A DNA stretch of 64,000 bases from Thereva unica (lineage: Eukaryota > Arthropoda > Insecta > Diptera > Therevidae): NCBI GenBank assembly GCA_949987705.1, contig CATLJY010000064.1:1-64000 (forward strand), read 5' to 3'. The position numbers and the translations under genes were made by a program. Below, piece after piece: positions 14,150-30,800 of the stretch. The notes under the pieces were generated by a model that did no database searches, was not told the origin of the DNA, and worked only from the letters and a program-made list of their open reading frames with translations. Numbering within the stretch: the stretch's first letter is position 1; each line of letters begins with the position of its first letter.

Positions 14150-17100
14150 GAAAATAACCTAAATTCACTTAATTCATCGAAATTGAGTTATATTCATCGA
14201 ATACATCGAAAATAACCTAAATTCACTTAATTCGTTGAAATTAAGTTACATTCATCGAATACATCGAAAATAACCTAAATTCACTTAATTCATCGAAATT
14301 GAGTTACATTCATCGAATACATCGAAAATAACCTAAATTCACCTAATTCATCGTAATTAAGTTACATTCATCGAATACATCGAAAATAACTTAAATTCAC
14401 TTAATTCATCGAAATTAAGCTACATTCATCGATTACATCGAAAACAACTTAAATTCACTTAATTCATCGAAAATAACCTAAATTCACTTAATTCATCGAA
14501 ATAAAGTTACATTCATCGAATACATCGAAAATAACTTAAATTCACTTAATTCATCGAAATTGAGTTACATTCATCGAATACATCGAAAATAACCTAAATT
14601 CACTTAATTCGTCGAAATTAAGTTACATTCATCGAATACATCGAAAATAACCTAAATTCACTTAATTCATCGAAATTGAGTTACATTCATCGAATACATC
14701 GAAAATAACCTAAATTCACTGAATTCATCGAAATTAAGTTACATTCATCGAATACATCGAAAATAACCTAAATTCACTTAATTCATCGAAATTGAGTTAC
14801 ATTAATCGAATACATCGAAAATAACCTAAATTCACTTAATTCATGGAAATTAAGCTACATTCATCGATTACATCGAAATTAACTTAAATTCACTTAATTC
14901 GTCGAAATTAAGTTACATTCATCGAATACATCGAAAATAACTTAAATTCACTTAATTCATCGAAATTGAATAACATTCATCGAATACATCGAAAATAACC
15001 TAAATTCACTTAATTCGTCAAAATTAAGTTACCTAAATTCACTAAATTCATCCGAAATTAAGTTACATTCATCGAATACATCGAAAATAACTTAAATTCA
15101 CTTAATTCATCGAAATTGAGTTACATTCATCGATTACATCGAAAATAACTTAAATTCACTTAATTCGTCGAAATTAACTTACATTCATCGAATACATCGA
15201 AAATAACCTAAATTCACTTAATTCATCGAAATTAAGTTACATTCATCGAATACATCGAAAATAACTTGAATTCACTTAATTCATCGAAATTGAGTTATAT
15301 TCATCGAATACATCGAAAATAACCTAAATTCACTTAATTCTTCGAAATTAAGTTACATTCATCGAATACATCGAAATAACCTAAATTCACTTAATTCATC
15401 GAAATTGAGTTACATTCATCGAATACATCGAAAATAACCTAAATTCACTTAATTCATCGAAATTAAGCTACATTCATCGATTACATCGAAAATAACTTAA
15501 ATTCACTTAATTCGTCGAAATTAAGTTACATTCATCGAATATATCGAAAATAACTTAAATACACTTAATTCATCGAAATTTAGTTACATTCATCGATTAC
15601 ATCGAAAATAACTTATATTCACTTAATTCATCGAAATTAAGCTACATTCATCGATTACATCGAAAATAATTTAAATTCACTTAGTTAAACGAAATTGAGT
15701 TACATTCATCGAATACATCGAAAATAACCTAAATTCACTTAATTCATCGAAATTGAGTTATATTCATCGAATACATCGAAAATAACCTAAATTCACTTAA
15801 TTCGTTGAAATTAAGTTACATTCATCGAATACATCGAAAATAACCTAAATTCACTTAATCCATCGAAATTGAGTTACATTCATCGAATACATCGAAAATA
15901 ACCTAAATTCACTTAATTCATCGTAATTAAGTTACATTCATCGAATACATCGAAAATAACTTAAATTCACTTAATTCATGGAATTTAAGCTACATTCATC
16001 GATTACATCGAAAACAACTTAAATTCACTTAATTCATCGAAAATAACCTAAATTCACTTAATTCATCGAAATAAAGTTACATTCATCGAATACATCGAAA
16101 ATAACTTAAATTCACTTAATTCATCGAAATTGAGTTACATTCATCGAATATATCGAAAATAACCTAAATTCACTTAATTCGTCGAAATTAAGTTACATTC
16201 ATCGAATACATCGAAAATAACCTAAATTCACTTAATTCATCGAAATTGAGTTACATTCATCGAATACATCGAAAATAACCTAAATTCACTGAATTCATCG
16301 AAATTAAGTTACATTCATCGAATACATCGAAAATAACCTAAATTCACTTAATTCATCGAAATTGAGTTACATTCATCGAATACATCGAAAATAACCTAAA
16401 TTCACTTAATTCATCGAAATTAAGCTACATTCATCGATTACATCGAAATTAACTTAAATTCACTTAATTCGTCGAAATTAAGTTACATTCATCGAATACA
16501 TCGAAAATAACTTAAATTCACTTAATTCATCGAAATTGAGTTACATTCATCGAATACATCGAAAATAACCTAAATTCACTTAATTCGTCAAAATTAAGTT
16601 ACCTAAATTCACTAAATTCATCCGAAATTAAGTTACATTCATCGAATACATCGAAAATAACTTAAATTCACTTAATTCATCGAAATTGAGTTACATTCAT
16701 CGATTACATCGAAAATAACTTAAATTCACTTAATTCGTCGAAATTAACTTACATTCATCGAATACATCGAAAATAACCTAAATTCACTTAATTCATCGAA
16801 ATTAAGTTACATTCATCGAATACATCGAAAATAACTTGAATTCACTTAATTCATCGAAATTGAGTTATATTCATCGAATACATCGAAAATAACCTAAATT
16901 CACTTAATTCTTCGAAATTAAGTTACATTCATCGAATACATCGAAATAACCTAAATTCACTTAATTCATCGAAATTGAGTTACATTCATCGAATACATCG
17001 AAAATAACCTAAATTCACTTAATTCATCGAAATTAAGCTACATTCATCGATTACATCGAAAATAACTTAAATTCACTTAATTCGTCGAAATTAAGTTACA

Positions 17101-17289
17101 TTCATCGAATACATCGAAAATAACTTAAATACACTTAATTCATCGAAATTTAGTTACATTCATCGAATACATCGAAAATAACTTATATTCACTTAATTCA
17201 TCGAAATTAAGCTACATTCATCGATTACATCGAAAATAATTTAAATTCACTTAGTTAAACGAAATTGAGTTACATTCATCGAATACATC
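14150..17289 (+). repeat. Tandem higher-order duplication, period 1,570 bp
   Basis: Two adjacent copies, about 14,150-15,719 and 15,720-17,289. Markers share a 1,570-bp offset: GAGTTATATTC (TATTC at 14,191/15,761), the truncated-monomer marker GTCAAAATTAAG (15,017/16,587) and TTAGTTAAACG (15,681/17,251). The period is 27 monomers of 58 bp plus 4 bp. Identity looks very high, with only scattered single-base differences (for example AATCCATCG near 15,860 against AATTCATCG). Confidence 0.8.
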
Positions 17290-20019
17290 GAAAATAACCT
17301 AAATTCACTTAATTCATCGAAATTGAGTTACATTCATCGAATACATAGAAAATAACCTAAATTCACTTAATTCATCGAAATTGAGTTACATTCATTCATC
17401 GAATACATCGCAAATAACCTAAATTCACTTAATTCATCGAAATTAAGTTACATTAATCGAATACATCGAAAATAACTTAAATTCACTTAATTCATCGAAA
17501 TTAAGCTACATTCATCGATTACATCGAAAATAACTTAAATTCACTTAATTCGTCGAAATTAAGTTACATTCATCGAATACATCGAAAATAACTTAAATTC
17601 ACTTAATTCATCGAAATTGAGTTACATTCATCGAATACATCGAAAATAACTTAAATTCACTTAATTCATCGAAATTACGTTACATTCATCGAATACATCG
17701 AAAATAACTTAAATTCACTTAATACATCGAAAATAACCTAAATTCACTTAATTCATCGAAATTAAGCTACATTCATCGATTACATCGAAAATAACTTAAA
17801 TTCAGTTAATTCGTCGAAATTAAGTTACATTCATCGAATACATCGAAAATAACTTATATTCACTTAATTCATCGAAATTAAGCTACATTCATCGATTACA
17901 TCGAAAATAATTTAAATTCACTTAATTAATCGAAATTGAGTTACATTAATCGAATACATCGAAAATAACATAAATTCACTTAATTCATCGAAATTGAGTT
18001 ACATTCATCGAATACATCGAAAATAACCTAAATTCACTTAATTCATCGAAATTGAGTTACATTCATTCATCGAATACATAGAAAATAACCTAAATTCACT
18101 TAATTCATCGAAATTGAGTTACATTCATCGAATACATCGGAAATAACCTAAATTCACATAATTCATCGAAATTAAGTTACATTCATCGAATACATCGAAA
18201 ATAACTTAAATTTACTTAATTCATCGAAATTGAGTTACATTCATCGAATACATCGAAAATAACCTAAATTCACTTAATTCGTCGAAATTAAGTTACATTC
18301 ATCGAATACATCGAAAATAACTTAAATTCACTTAACTCATCGAAATTGAGTTACATTCATCGAATACATCGAAAATAACCTAAATTCACTTAATTCATCG
18401 AAATTAAGTTACATTCATCGAATACATCGAAAATAACTTAAATTCACTTAATTCATGGAAATTGAGTTACATTCATCGAATACATCGAAAATAACATAAA
18501 TTCACTTAATTCATCGAAATTAAGTTACATTCATCGATTACATCGAAAATAACTTAAATTCACTTAATTCGTCGAAATTAAGTTACATTCATCGAATACA
18601 TCGAAAATAACTTACATTCACTTAATTCATCGAAATTGAGTTACATTCATCGAATACATCGAAAATAACTTAAATTCACTTAATTCGTCGAAATTAAGTT
18701 ACATTCATCGAATACATCGAAAATAACTAAATTCACTTAATTCATCGAAATTGAGTTACATTCATCGAATACATCGAAAATAACCTAAATTCACTTAATT
18801 CATCGAAATTACGCTACATTCATCGTATACATCGAAAATAACCTAAATTCACTTAATTCATCGAAATTAAGTTACATTCATCGAATACATCGAAAATAAC
18901 CTAAATTCACTTAATTCATCGAAATTAAGTTACATTCATCGAATACATCGAAAATAACTAAAATTCACTTAATTCGTCGAAATTAAGTTTCATTCATCGA
19001 ATACATCGAAAATAACTTAAATTCACTTAATTCATCGAAATTGAGTTACATTCATCGAATACATCGGAAATAACCTAAATTCACTTAATTCATCGAAATT
19101 AAGTTACATTCATCGAATACATCGAAAATAACTTAAATTTACTTAATTCATCGAAATTGAGTTACATTCATCGAATACATCGAAAATAACCTAAATTCAC
19201 TTAATTCGTCGAAATTAAGTTACATTCATCGAATACATCGAAAATAACCTAAATTCACTTAATTCATCGAAATTGAGTTATATTCATCGAATACATCGAA
19301 AATAACCTAAATTCACTTAATTCGTTGAAATTAAGTTACATTCATCGAATACATCGAAAATAACCTAAATTCACTTAATTCATCGAAATTGAGTTACATT
19401 CATCGAATACATCGAAAATAACCTAAATTCACTTAATTCATCGTAATTAAGTTACATTCATCGAATACATCGAAAATAACTTAAATTCACTTAATTCATC
19501 GAAATTAAGCTACATTCATCGATTACATCGAAAACAACTTAAATTCACTTAATTCATCGAAAATAACCTAAATTCACTTAATTCATCGAAATAAAGTTAC
19601 ATTCATCGAATACATCGAAAATAACTTAAATTCACTTAATTCATCGAAATTAAGCTACATTCATCGATTACATCGAAAATAACTTAAATTCACTTAATTC
19701 GTCGAAATTAAGTTACATTCATCGAATACATCGAAAATAACTTAAATTCACTTAATTCATCGAAATTTAGTTACACTCATCGAATACATCGAAAATAACT
19801 TATATTCACTTAATTCATCGAAATTAAGCTACATTCATCGATTACATCGAAAATAATTTAAATTCACTTAATTAATCGAAATTGAGTTACATTCATCGAA
19901 TACATCGAAAATAACATAAATTCACTTAATTCATCGAAATTGAGTTACATTCATCGAATACATCGAAAATAACCTAAATTCACTTAATTCATCGAAATTG
20001 AGTTACATTCATTCATCGA

Positions 20020-23000
20020 ATACATCGAAAATAACCTAAATTCACTTAATTCATCGAAATTAAGTTACATTAATCGAATACATCGAAAATAACTTAAATT
20101 CACTTAATTCATCGAAATTAAGCTACATTCATCGATTACATAGAAAATAACTTAAATTCACCTAATTCGTCGAAATTAAGTTACATTCATCCAATACATC
20201 GAAAATAACTTAAATTCACTTAATTCATCGAAATTGAGTTACATTCATCGAATACATCGAAAATAACTTAAATCCACTTAATTCATCGAAATTACGTTAC
20301 ATTCATCGAATACATCGAAAATAACTTAAATTCACTTAACTCATCGAAATTGAGTTACATTCATCGAATACATCGAAAATAACCTAAATTCACTTAATTC
20401 ATCGAAATTAAGTTACATTCATCGAATACATCGAAAATAACTTAAATTCACTTAATTCATCGAAATTGAGTTACATTCATCGAATACATCGAAAATAACA
20501 TAAATTCACTTAATTCATCGAAATTAAGTTACATTCATCGATTACATCGAAAATAACTTAAATTCACTTAATTCGTCGAAATTAAGTTACATTCATCGAA
20601 TACATCGAAAATAACTTAAATTCACTTAATTCATCGAAATTGAGTTACATTCATCGAATACATCGAAAATAACTTAAATTCACTTAATTCGTCGAAATTA
20701 AGTTACATTCATCGAATACATCGAAAATAACTAAATTCACTTAATTCATCGAAATTGAGTTACATTCATCGAATACATCGAAAATAACCTAAATTCACTT
20801 AATTCATCGAAATTACGCTACATTCATCGTATACATCGAAAATAACCTAAATTCACTTAATTCATCGAAATTAAGTTACATTCATCGAATACATCGAAAA
20901 TAACCTAAATTCACTTAATTCATCGAAATTAAGTTACATTCATCGAATACATCGAAAATAACTAAAATTCACTTAATTCGTCGAAATTAAGTTTCATTCA
21001 TCGAATACATCGAAAATAACTTAAATTCACTTAATTCATCGAAATTGAGTTAATTCATCGAATACATCGGAAATAACCTAAATTCACTTAATTCATCGAA
21101 ATTAAGTTACATTCATCGAATACATCGAAAATAACTTAAATTTACTTAATTCATCGAAATTGAGTTACATTCATCGAATACATCGAAAATAACCTAAATT
21201 CACTTAATTCGTCGAAATTAAGTTACATTCATCGAATACATCGAAAATAACCTAAATTCACTTAATTCATCGAAATTGAGTTATATTCATCGAATACATC
21301 GAAAATAACCTAAATTCACTTAATTCGTTGAAATTAAGTTACATTCATCGAATACATCGAAAATAACCTAAATTCACTTAATTCATCGAAATTGAGTTAC
21401 ATTCATCGAATACATCGAAAATAACCTAAATTCACTTAATTCATCGTAATTAAGTTACATTCATCGAATACATCGAAAATAACTTAAATTCACTTAATTC
21501 ATCGAAATTAAGCTACATTCATCGATTACATCGAAAACAACTTAAATTCACTTAATTCATCGAAAATAACCTAAATTCACTTAATTCATCGAAATAAAGT
21601 TACATTCATCGAATACATCGAAAATAACTTAAATTCACTTAATTCATCGAAATTGAGTTACATTCATCGAATACATCGAAAATAACCTAAATTCACTTAA
21701 TTCGTCGAATACATTCATCGAATACATCGAAAATAACCTAAATTCACTTAATTCATCGAAATTGAGTTACATTCATCGAATACATCGAAAATAACCTAAA
21801 TTCACTGAATTCATCGAAATTAAGTTACATTCATCGAATACATCGAAAATAACCTAAATTCACTTAATTCATCGAAATTGAGTTACATTCATCGAATACA
21901 TCGAAAATAACCTAAATTCACTTAATTCATCGAAATTAAGCTACATTCATCGATTACATCGAAATTAACTTAAATTCACTTAATTCGTCGAAATTAAGTT
22001 ACATTCATCGAATACATCGAAAATAACTTAAATTCACTTAATTCATCGAAATTGAGTTACATTCATTGAATACATCGAAAATAACCTAAATTCACTTAAT
22101 TCGTCAAAATTAAGTTACCTAAATTCACTAAATTCATCCGAAATTAAGTTACATTCATCGAATACATCGAAAATAACTTAAATTCACTTAATTCATCGAA
22201 ATTGAGTTACATTCATCGATTACATCGAAAATAACTTAAATTCACTTAATTCGTCGAAATTAACTTACATTCATCGAATACATCGAAAATAACCTAAATT
22301 CACTTAATTCATCGAAATTAAGTTACATTCATCGAATACATCGAAAATAACTTGAATTCACTTAATTCATCGAAATTGAGTTATATTCATCGAATACTTC
22401 GAAAATAACCTAAATTCACTTAATTCTTCGAAATTAAGTTACATTCATACATCGAAAATAACCTAAATTCACTTAATTCATCGAAATTAAGTTACATTAA
22501 TCGAATACATCGAAAATAACTTAAATTCACTTAATTCATCGAAATTAAGCTACATTCATCGATTACATAGAAAATAACTTAAATTCACCTAATTCGTCGA
22601 AATTAAGTTACATTCATCGAATACATCGAAAATAACTTAAATTCACTTAATTCATCGAAATTGAGTTACATTCATCGAATACATCGAAAATAACTTAAAT
22701 TCACTTAATTCATCGAAATTACGTTACATTCATCGAATACATCGAAAATAACTTAAATTCACTTAACTCATCGAAATTGAGTTACATTCATCGAATACAT
22801 CGAAAATAACCTAAATTCACTTAATTCATCGAAATTAAGTTTCATTCATCGAATACATCGAAAATAACTTAAATTCACTTAATTCATCGAAATTGAGTTA
22901 CATTAATCGAATACATCGAAAATAACATAAATTCACTTAATTCATCGAAATTAAGTTACATTCATCGATTACATCGAAAATAACTTAAATTCACTTAATT

Positions 23001-24802
23001 CGTCGAAATTAAGTTACATTCATCGAATACATCGAAAATAACTTAAATTCACTTAATTCATCGAAATTGAGTTACATTCATCGAATACATCGAAAATAAC
23101 TTAAATTCACTTAATTCGTCGAAATTAAGTTACATTCATCGAATACAACGAAAATAACTAAATTCACTTAATTCATCGAAATTGAGTTACATTCATCGAA
23201 TACATCGAAAATAACCTAAATTCACTTAATTCATCGAAATTACGCTACATTCATCGTATACATCGAAAATAACCTAAATTCACTTAATTCATCGAAATTA
23301 AGTTACATTCATCGAATACATCGAAAATAACCTAAATTCACTTAATTCATCGAAATTAAGTTACATTCATCGAATACATCGAAAATAACTAAAATTCACT
23401 TAATTCGTCGAAATTAAGTTTCATTCATCGAATACATCGAAAATAACTTAAATTCACTTAATTCATCGAAATTGAGTTACATTCATCGAATACATCGGAA
23501 ATAACCTAAATTCACTTAATTCATCGAAATTAAGTTACATTCATCGAATACATCGAAAATAACTTAAATTTACTTAATTCATCGAAATTGAGTTACATTC
23601 ATCGAATACATCGAAAATAACCTAAATTCACTTAATTCGTCGAAATTAAGTTACATTCATCGAATACATCGAAAATAACCTAAATTCACTTAATTCATCG
23701 AAATTGAGTTATATTCATCGAATACATCGAAAATAACCTAAATTCACTTAATTCGTTGAAATTAAGTTACATTCATCGAATACATCGAAAATAACCTAAA
23801 TTCACTTAATTCATCGAAATTGAGTTACATTCATCGAATACATCGAAAATAACCTAAATTCACTTAATTCATCGTAATTAAGTTACATTCATCGAATACA
23901 TCGAAAATAACTTAAATTCACTTAATTCATCGAAATTAAGCTACATTCATCGATTACATCGAAAACAACTTAAATTCACTTAATTCATCGAAAATAACCT
24001 AAATTCACTTAATTCATCGAAATAAAGTTACATTCATCGAATACATCGAAAATAACTTAAATTCACTTAATTCATCGAAATTGAGTTACATTCATCGAAT
24101 ACATCGAAAATAACCTAAATTCACTTAATTCGTCGAATACATTCATCGAATACATCGAAAATAACCTAAATTCACTTAATTCATCGAAATTGAGTTACAT
24201 TCATCGAATACATCGAAAATAACCAAAATTCACTGAATTCATCGAAATTAAGTTACATTCATCGAATACATCGAAAATAACCTAAATTCACTTAATTCAT
24301 CGAAATTGAGTTACATTCATCGAATACATCGAAAATAACCTAAATTCACTTAATTCATCGAAATTAAGCTACATTCATCGATTACATCGAAATTAACTTA
24401 AATTCACTTAATTCGTCGAAATTAAGTTACATTCATCGAATACATCGAAAATAACTTAAATTCACTTAATTCATCGAAATTGAGTTACATTCATTGAATA
24501 CATCGAAAATAACCTAAATTCACTTAATTCGTCAAAATTAAGTTACCTAAATTCACTAAATTCATCCGAAATTAAGTTACATTCATCGAATACATCGAAA
24601 ATAACTTAAATTCACTTAATTACATTCATCGAATACATCGAAAATAACCTAAATTCACTTAATTCATCGAAATTAAGTTACATTCATCGAATACATCGAA
24701 AATAACTTGAATTCACTTAATTCATCGAAATTGAGTTATATTCATCGAATACTTCGAAAATAACCTAAATTCACTTAATTCTTCGAAATTAAGTTACATT
24801 CA
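20020..24802 (+). repeat. Tandem higher-order duplication, period 2,427 bp
   Basis: Copy 1 is about 20,020-22,446 and copy 2 about 22,447-24,802. Constant offsets: TAATCG (20,071/22,498), TAGAAAA (20,141/22,568), CCTAATTCG (20,161/22,588), ACGCTAC (20,815/23,242), GTCAAAATTAAG (22,103/24,531, offset 2,428). The copies meet at a broken monomer around 22,443 (CATTCATACATCG), the likely exchange point. Copy 2 lacks about 72 bp near 24,620 (TTCACTTAATTACATTC), after which the offset falls to 2,355 (CTTCG at 22,397/24,752). Confidence 0.8.
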
Positions 24803-27800
24803 TCGAATACATCGAAATAACCTAAATTCACTTAATTCATCGAAATTGAGTTACATTCATCGAATACATCGAAAATAACCTAAATTCACTTAATTCATCG
24901 AAATTAAGCTACATTCATCGATTACATCGAAAATAACTTAAATTCACTTAATTCGTCGAAATTAAGTTACATTCATCGAATACATCGAAAATAACTTAAA
25001 TACACTTAATTCATCGAAATTTAGTTACATTCATCGAATACATCGAAAATAACTTATATTCACTTAATTCATCGAAATTAAGCTACATTCATCGATTACA
25101 TCGAAAATAATTTAAATTCACTTAATTAAACGAAATTGAGTTACATTCATCGAATACATCGAAAATAACCTAAATTCACTTAATTCATCGAAATAGAGTT
25201 ACATTCATCGAATACATCGAAAATAACCTAAATTCACTTAATTCATCGAAATTGAGTTACATTCATTCATCGAATACATCGAAAATAACCTAAATTCACT
25301 TAATTCATCGAAATTAAGTTACATTAATCGAATACATCGAAAATAACTTAAATTCACTTAATTCATCGAAATTAAGCTACATTCATCGATTACATCGAAA
25401 ATAACTTAAATTCACCTAATTCGTCGAAATTAAGTTACATTCATCGAATACATCGAAAATAACTTAAATTCACTTAATTCATCGAAATTGAGTTACATTC
25501 ATCGAATACATCGAAAATAACTTAAATTCACTTAATTCGTCGAAATTAACTTACATTCATCGAATACATCGAAAATAACCTAAATTCACTTAATTCATCG
25601 AAATTAAGTTACATTCATCGAATACATCGAAAATAACTTGAATTCACTTAATTCATCGAAATTGAGTTATATTCATCGAATACTTCGAAAATAACCTAAA
25701 TTCACTTAATTCTTCGAAATTAAGTTACATTCATCGAATACATCGAAATAACATAAATTCCCTTAATTCATCGAAATTGAGTTACATTCATCGAATACAT
25801 CGAAAATAACCTAAATTCACTTAATTCATCGAAATTTAGTTACATTCATCGAATACATCGAAAATAACTTATATTCACTTAATTCATCGAAATTAAGCTA
25901 CATTCATCGATTACATCGAAAATAATTTAAATTCACTTAATTAAACGAAATTGAGTTACATTCATCGAATACATCGAAAATAACCTAAATTCACTTAATT
26001 CATCGAAATTGAGTTACATTCATCGAATACATCGAAAATAACCTAAATTCACTTAATTCATCGAAATTGAGTTACATTCATTCATCGAATACATCGAAAA
26101 TAACCTAAATTCACTTAATTCATCGAAATTTAGTTACATTCATCGAATACATCGAAAATAACTTATATTCACTTAATTCATCGAAATTAAGCTACATTCA
26201 TCGATTACATCGAAAATAATTTAAATTCACTTAATTAAACGAAATTGAGTTACATTCATCGAATACATCGAAAATAACCTAAATTCACTTAATTCATCGA
26301 AATTGAGTTACATTCATCGATTACATCGAAAATAACCTAAATTCACTTAATTCATCGAAATTGAGTTACATTCATTCATCGAATACATCGCAAATAACCT
26401 AAATTCACTTAATTCATCGAAATTAAGTTACATTAATCGAATACATCGAAAATAACTTAAATTCACTTAATTCATCGAAATTAAGCTACATTCATCGATT
26501 ACATCGAAAATAACTTAAATTCACTTAATTCGTCGAAATTAAGTTACATTCATCGAATACATCGAAAATAACTTAAATTCACTTAATTCATCGAAATTGA
26601 GTTACATTCATCGAATACATCGAAAATAACTTAAATTCACTTAATTCATCGAAATTACGTTATATTCATCGAATACATCGAAAATAACTTAAATTCACTT
26701 AATTCATCGGAATTTAGTTACAGTCATCGAATACATCGAAAATAACTTATATTCACTTAATTCATCGAAATTAAGCTACATTCATCGATTACATCGAAAT
26801 TAACTTAAATTCACTTAATTCGTCGAAATTAAGTTACATTCATCGAATACATCGAAAATAACTTAAATTCACTTAATTCATCGAAATTGAGTTACATTCA
26901 TTGAATACATCGAAAATAACCTAAATTCACTTAATTCGTCAAAATTAAGTTACCTAAATTCACTAAATTCATCCGAAATTAAGTTACATTCATCGAATAC
27001 ATCGAAAATAACTTAAATTCACTTAATTCATCGAAATTGAGTTACATTCATCGATTACATCGAAAATAACTTAAATTCACTTAATTCGTCGAAATTAACT
27101 TACATTCATCGAATACATCGAAAATAACCTAAATTCACTTAATTCATCGAAATTAAGTTACATTCATCGAATACATCGAAAATAACTTGAATTCACTTAA
27201 TTCATCGAAATTGAGTTATATTCATCGAATACTTCGAAAATAACCTAAATTCACTTAATTCTTCGAAATTAAGTTACATTCATCGAATACATCGAAATAA
27301 CCTAAATTCACTTAATTCATCGAAATTGAGTTACATTCATCGAATACATCGAAAATAACCTAAATTCACTTAATTCATCGAAATTAAGCTACATTCATCG
27401 ATTACATCGAAAATAACTTAAATTCACTTAATTCGTCGAAATTAAGTTACATTCATCGAATACATCGAAAATAACTTAAATACACTTAATTCATCGAAAT
27501 TTAGTTACATTCATCGAATACATCGAAAATAACTTATATTCACTTAATTCATCGAAATTAAGCTACATTCATCGATTACATCGAAAATAATTTAAATTCA
27601 CTTAATTAAACGAAATTGAGTTACATTCATCGAATACATCGAAAATAACCTAAATTCACTTAATTCATCGAAATTGAGTTACATTCATCGAATACATCGA
27701 AAATAACCTAAATTCACTTAATTCATCGAAATTGAGTTACATTCATTCACCGAATACATCGCAAATAACCTAAATTCACTTAATTCATCGAAATTAAGTT

Positions 27801-30800
27801 ACATTAATCGAATACATCGAAAATAACTTAAATTCACTTAATTCATCGAAATTAAGCTACATTCATCGATTACATCGAAAATAACTTAAATTCACTTAAT
27901 TCGTCGAAATTAAGTTACATTCATCGAATACATCGAAAATAACTTAAATTCACTTAATTCATCGAAATTGAGTTACATTCATTGAATACATCGAAAATAA
28001 CCTAAATTCACTTAATTCGTCAAAATTAAGTTACCTAAATTCACTAAATTCATCCGAAATTAAGTTACATTCATCGAATACATCGAAAATAACTTAAATT
28101 CACTTAATTCATCGAAATTGAGTTACATTCATCGATTACATCGAAAATAACTTAAATTCACTTAATTCGTCGAAATTAACTTACATTCATCGAATACATC
28201 GAAAATAACCTAAATTCACTTAATTCATCGAAATTAAGTTACATTCATCGAATACATCGAAAATAACTTGAATTCACTTAATTCATCGTAATTGAGTTAT
28301 ATTCATCGAATACTTCGAAAATAACCTAAATTCACTTAATTCTTCGAAATTAAGTTACATTCATCGAATACATCGAAATAACCTAAATTCACTTAATTCA
28401 TCGAAATTGAGTTACATTCATCGAATACATCGAAAATAACCTAAATTCACTTAATTCATCGAAATTAAGCTACATTCATCGATTACATCGAAAATAACTT
28501 AAATTCACTTAATTCGTCGAAATTAAGTTACATTCATCGAATACATCGAAAATAACTTAAATACACTTAATTCATCGAAATTTAGTTACATTCATCGAAT
28601 ACATCGAAAATAACTTATATTCACTTAATTCATCGAAATTAAGCTACATTCATCGATTACATCGAAAATAATTTAAATTCACTTAATTAAACGAAATTGA
28701 GTTACATTCATCGAATACATCGAAAATAACCTAAATTCACTTAATTCATCGAAATTGAGTTACATTCATTCACCGAATACATCGCAAATAACCTAAATTC
28801 ACTTAATTCATCGAAATTAAGTTACATTAATCGAATACATCGAAAATAACTTAAATTCACTTAATTCATCGAAATTAAGCTACATTCATCGATTACATCG
28901 AAAATAACTTAAATTCACTTAATTCGTCGAAATTAAGTTACATTCATCGAATACATCGAAAATAACTTAAATTCACATAATTCATCGAAATTGAGTTACA
29001 TTCATCGAATACATCGAAAATAACTTAAATTCACTTAATTCATCGATATTACGTTACATTCATCGAATACATCGAAAATAACTTAAATTCACTTAATTCA
29101 TCGGAATTTAGTTACAGTCATCGAATACATCGAAAATAACTTATATTCACTTAATTCATCGAAATTAAGCTACATTCATCGATTACATCGAAAATAATTT
29201 AAATTCACTTAATTAATCGAAATTGAGTTACATTCATCGAATACATCGAAAATAACCTAAATTCACTTAATTCATCGAAATTGAGTTACATTCATTCACC
29301 GAATACATCGCAAATAACCTAAATTCACTTAATTCATCGAAATTAAGTTACATTAATCGAATACATCGAAAATAACTTAAATTCACTTAATTCATCGAAA
29401 TTAAGCTACATTCATCGATTACATCGAAAATAACTTAAATTCACTTAATTCGTCGAAATTAAGTTACATTCATCGAATACATCGAAAATAACTTAAATTC
29501 ACTTAATTCATCGAAATTGAGTTACATTCATCGAATACATCGAAAATAACTTAAATTCACTTAATTCATCGATATTACGTTACATTCATCGAATACATCG
29601 AAAATAACTTAAATTCACTTAATTCATCGGAATTTAGTTACAGTCATCGAATACATCGAAAATAACTTATATTCACTTAATTCATCGAAATTAAGCTACA
29701 TTCATCGATTACATCGAAAATAATTTAAATTCACTTAATTAATCGAAATTGAGTTACATTCATCGAATACATCGAAAATAACCTAAATTCACTTAATTCA
29801 TCGAAATTGAGTTACATTCATCGAATACATCGAAAATAACCTAAATTCACTTAATTCATCGAAATTGAGTTACATTCATTCATCGAATACATCGAAAATA
29901 ACCTAAATTCACTTAATTCATCGAAATTAAGTTACATTAATCGAATACATCGAAAATAACTTAAATTCACTTAATTCATCGAAATTAAGCTACATTCATC
30001 GATTACATCGAAAATAACTTAAATTCACCTAATTCGTCGAAATTAACTTACATTCATCGAATACATCGAAAATAACCTAAATTCACTTAATTCATCGAAA
30101 TTAAGTTACATTCATCGAATACATCGAAAATAACTTAAATTCACTTAATTCATCGAAATTGAGTTACATTCATCGAATACATCGAAAATAACTTAAATTC
30201 ACTTAATTCGTCGAAATTAACTTACATTCATCGAATACATCGAAAATAACCTAAATTCACTTAATTCATCGAAATTAAGTTACATTCATCGAATACATCG
30301 AAAATAACTTGAATTCACTTAATTCATCGAAATTGAGTTATATTCATCGAATACTTCGAAAATAACCTAAATTCACTTAATTCTTCGAAATTAAGTTACA
30401 TTCATCGAATACATCGAAATAACATAAATTCACTTAATTCATCGAAATTGAGTTACATTCATCGAATACATCGAAAATAACCTAAATTCACTTAATTCAT
30501 CGAAATTAAGCTACATTCATCGATTACATCGAAAATAACTTAAATTCACTTAATTCGTCGAAATTAAGTTACATTCATCGAATACATCGAAAATAACTTA
30601 AATACACTTAATTCATCGAAATTTAGTTACATTCATCGAATACATCGAAAATAACTTATATTCACTTAATTCATCGAAATTAAGCTACATTCATCGATTA
30701 CATCGAAAATAATTTAAATTCACTTAATTAAACGAAATTGAGTTACATTCATCGAATACATCGAAAATAACCTAAATTCACTTAATTCATCGAAATTGAG

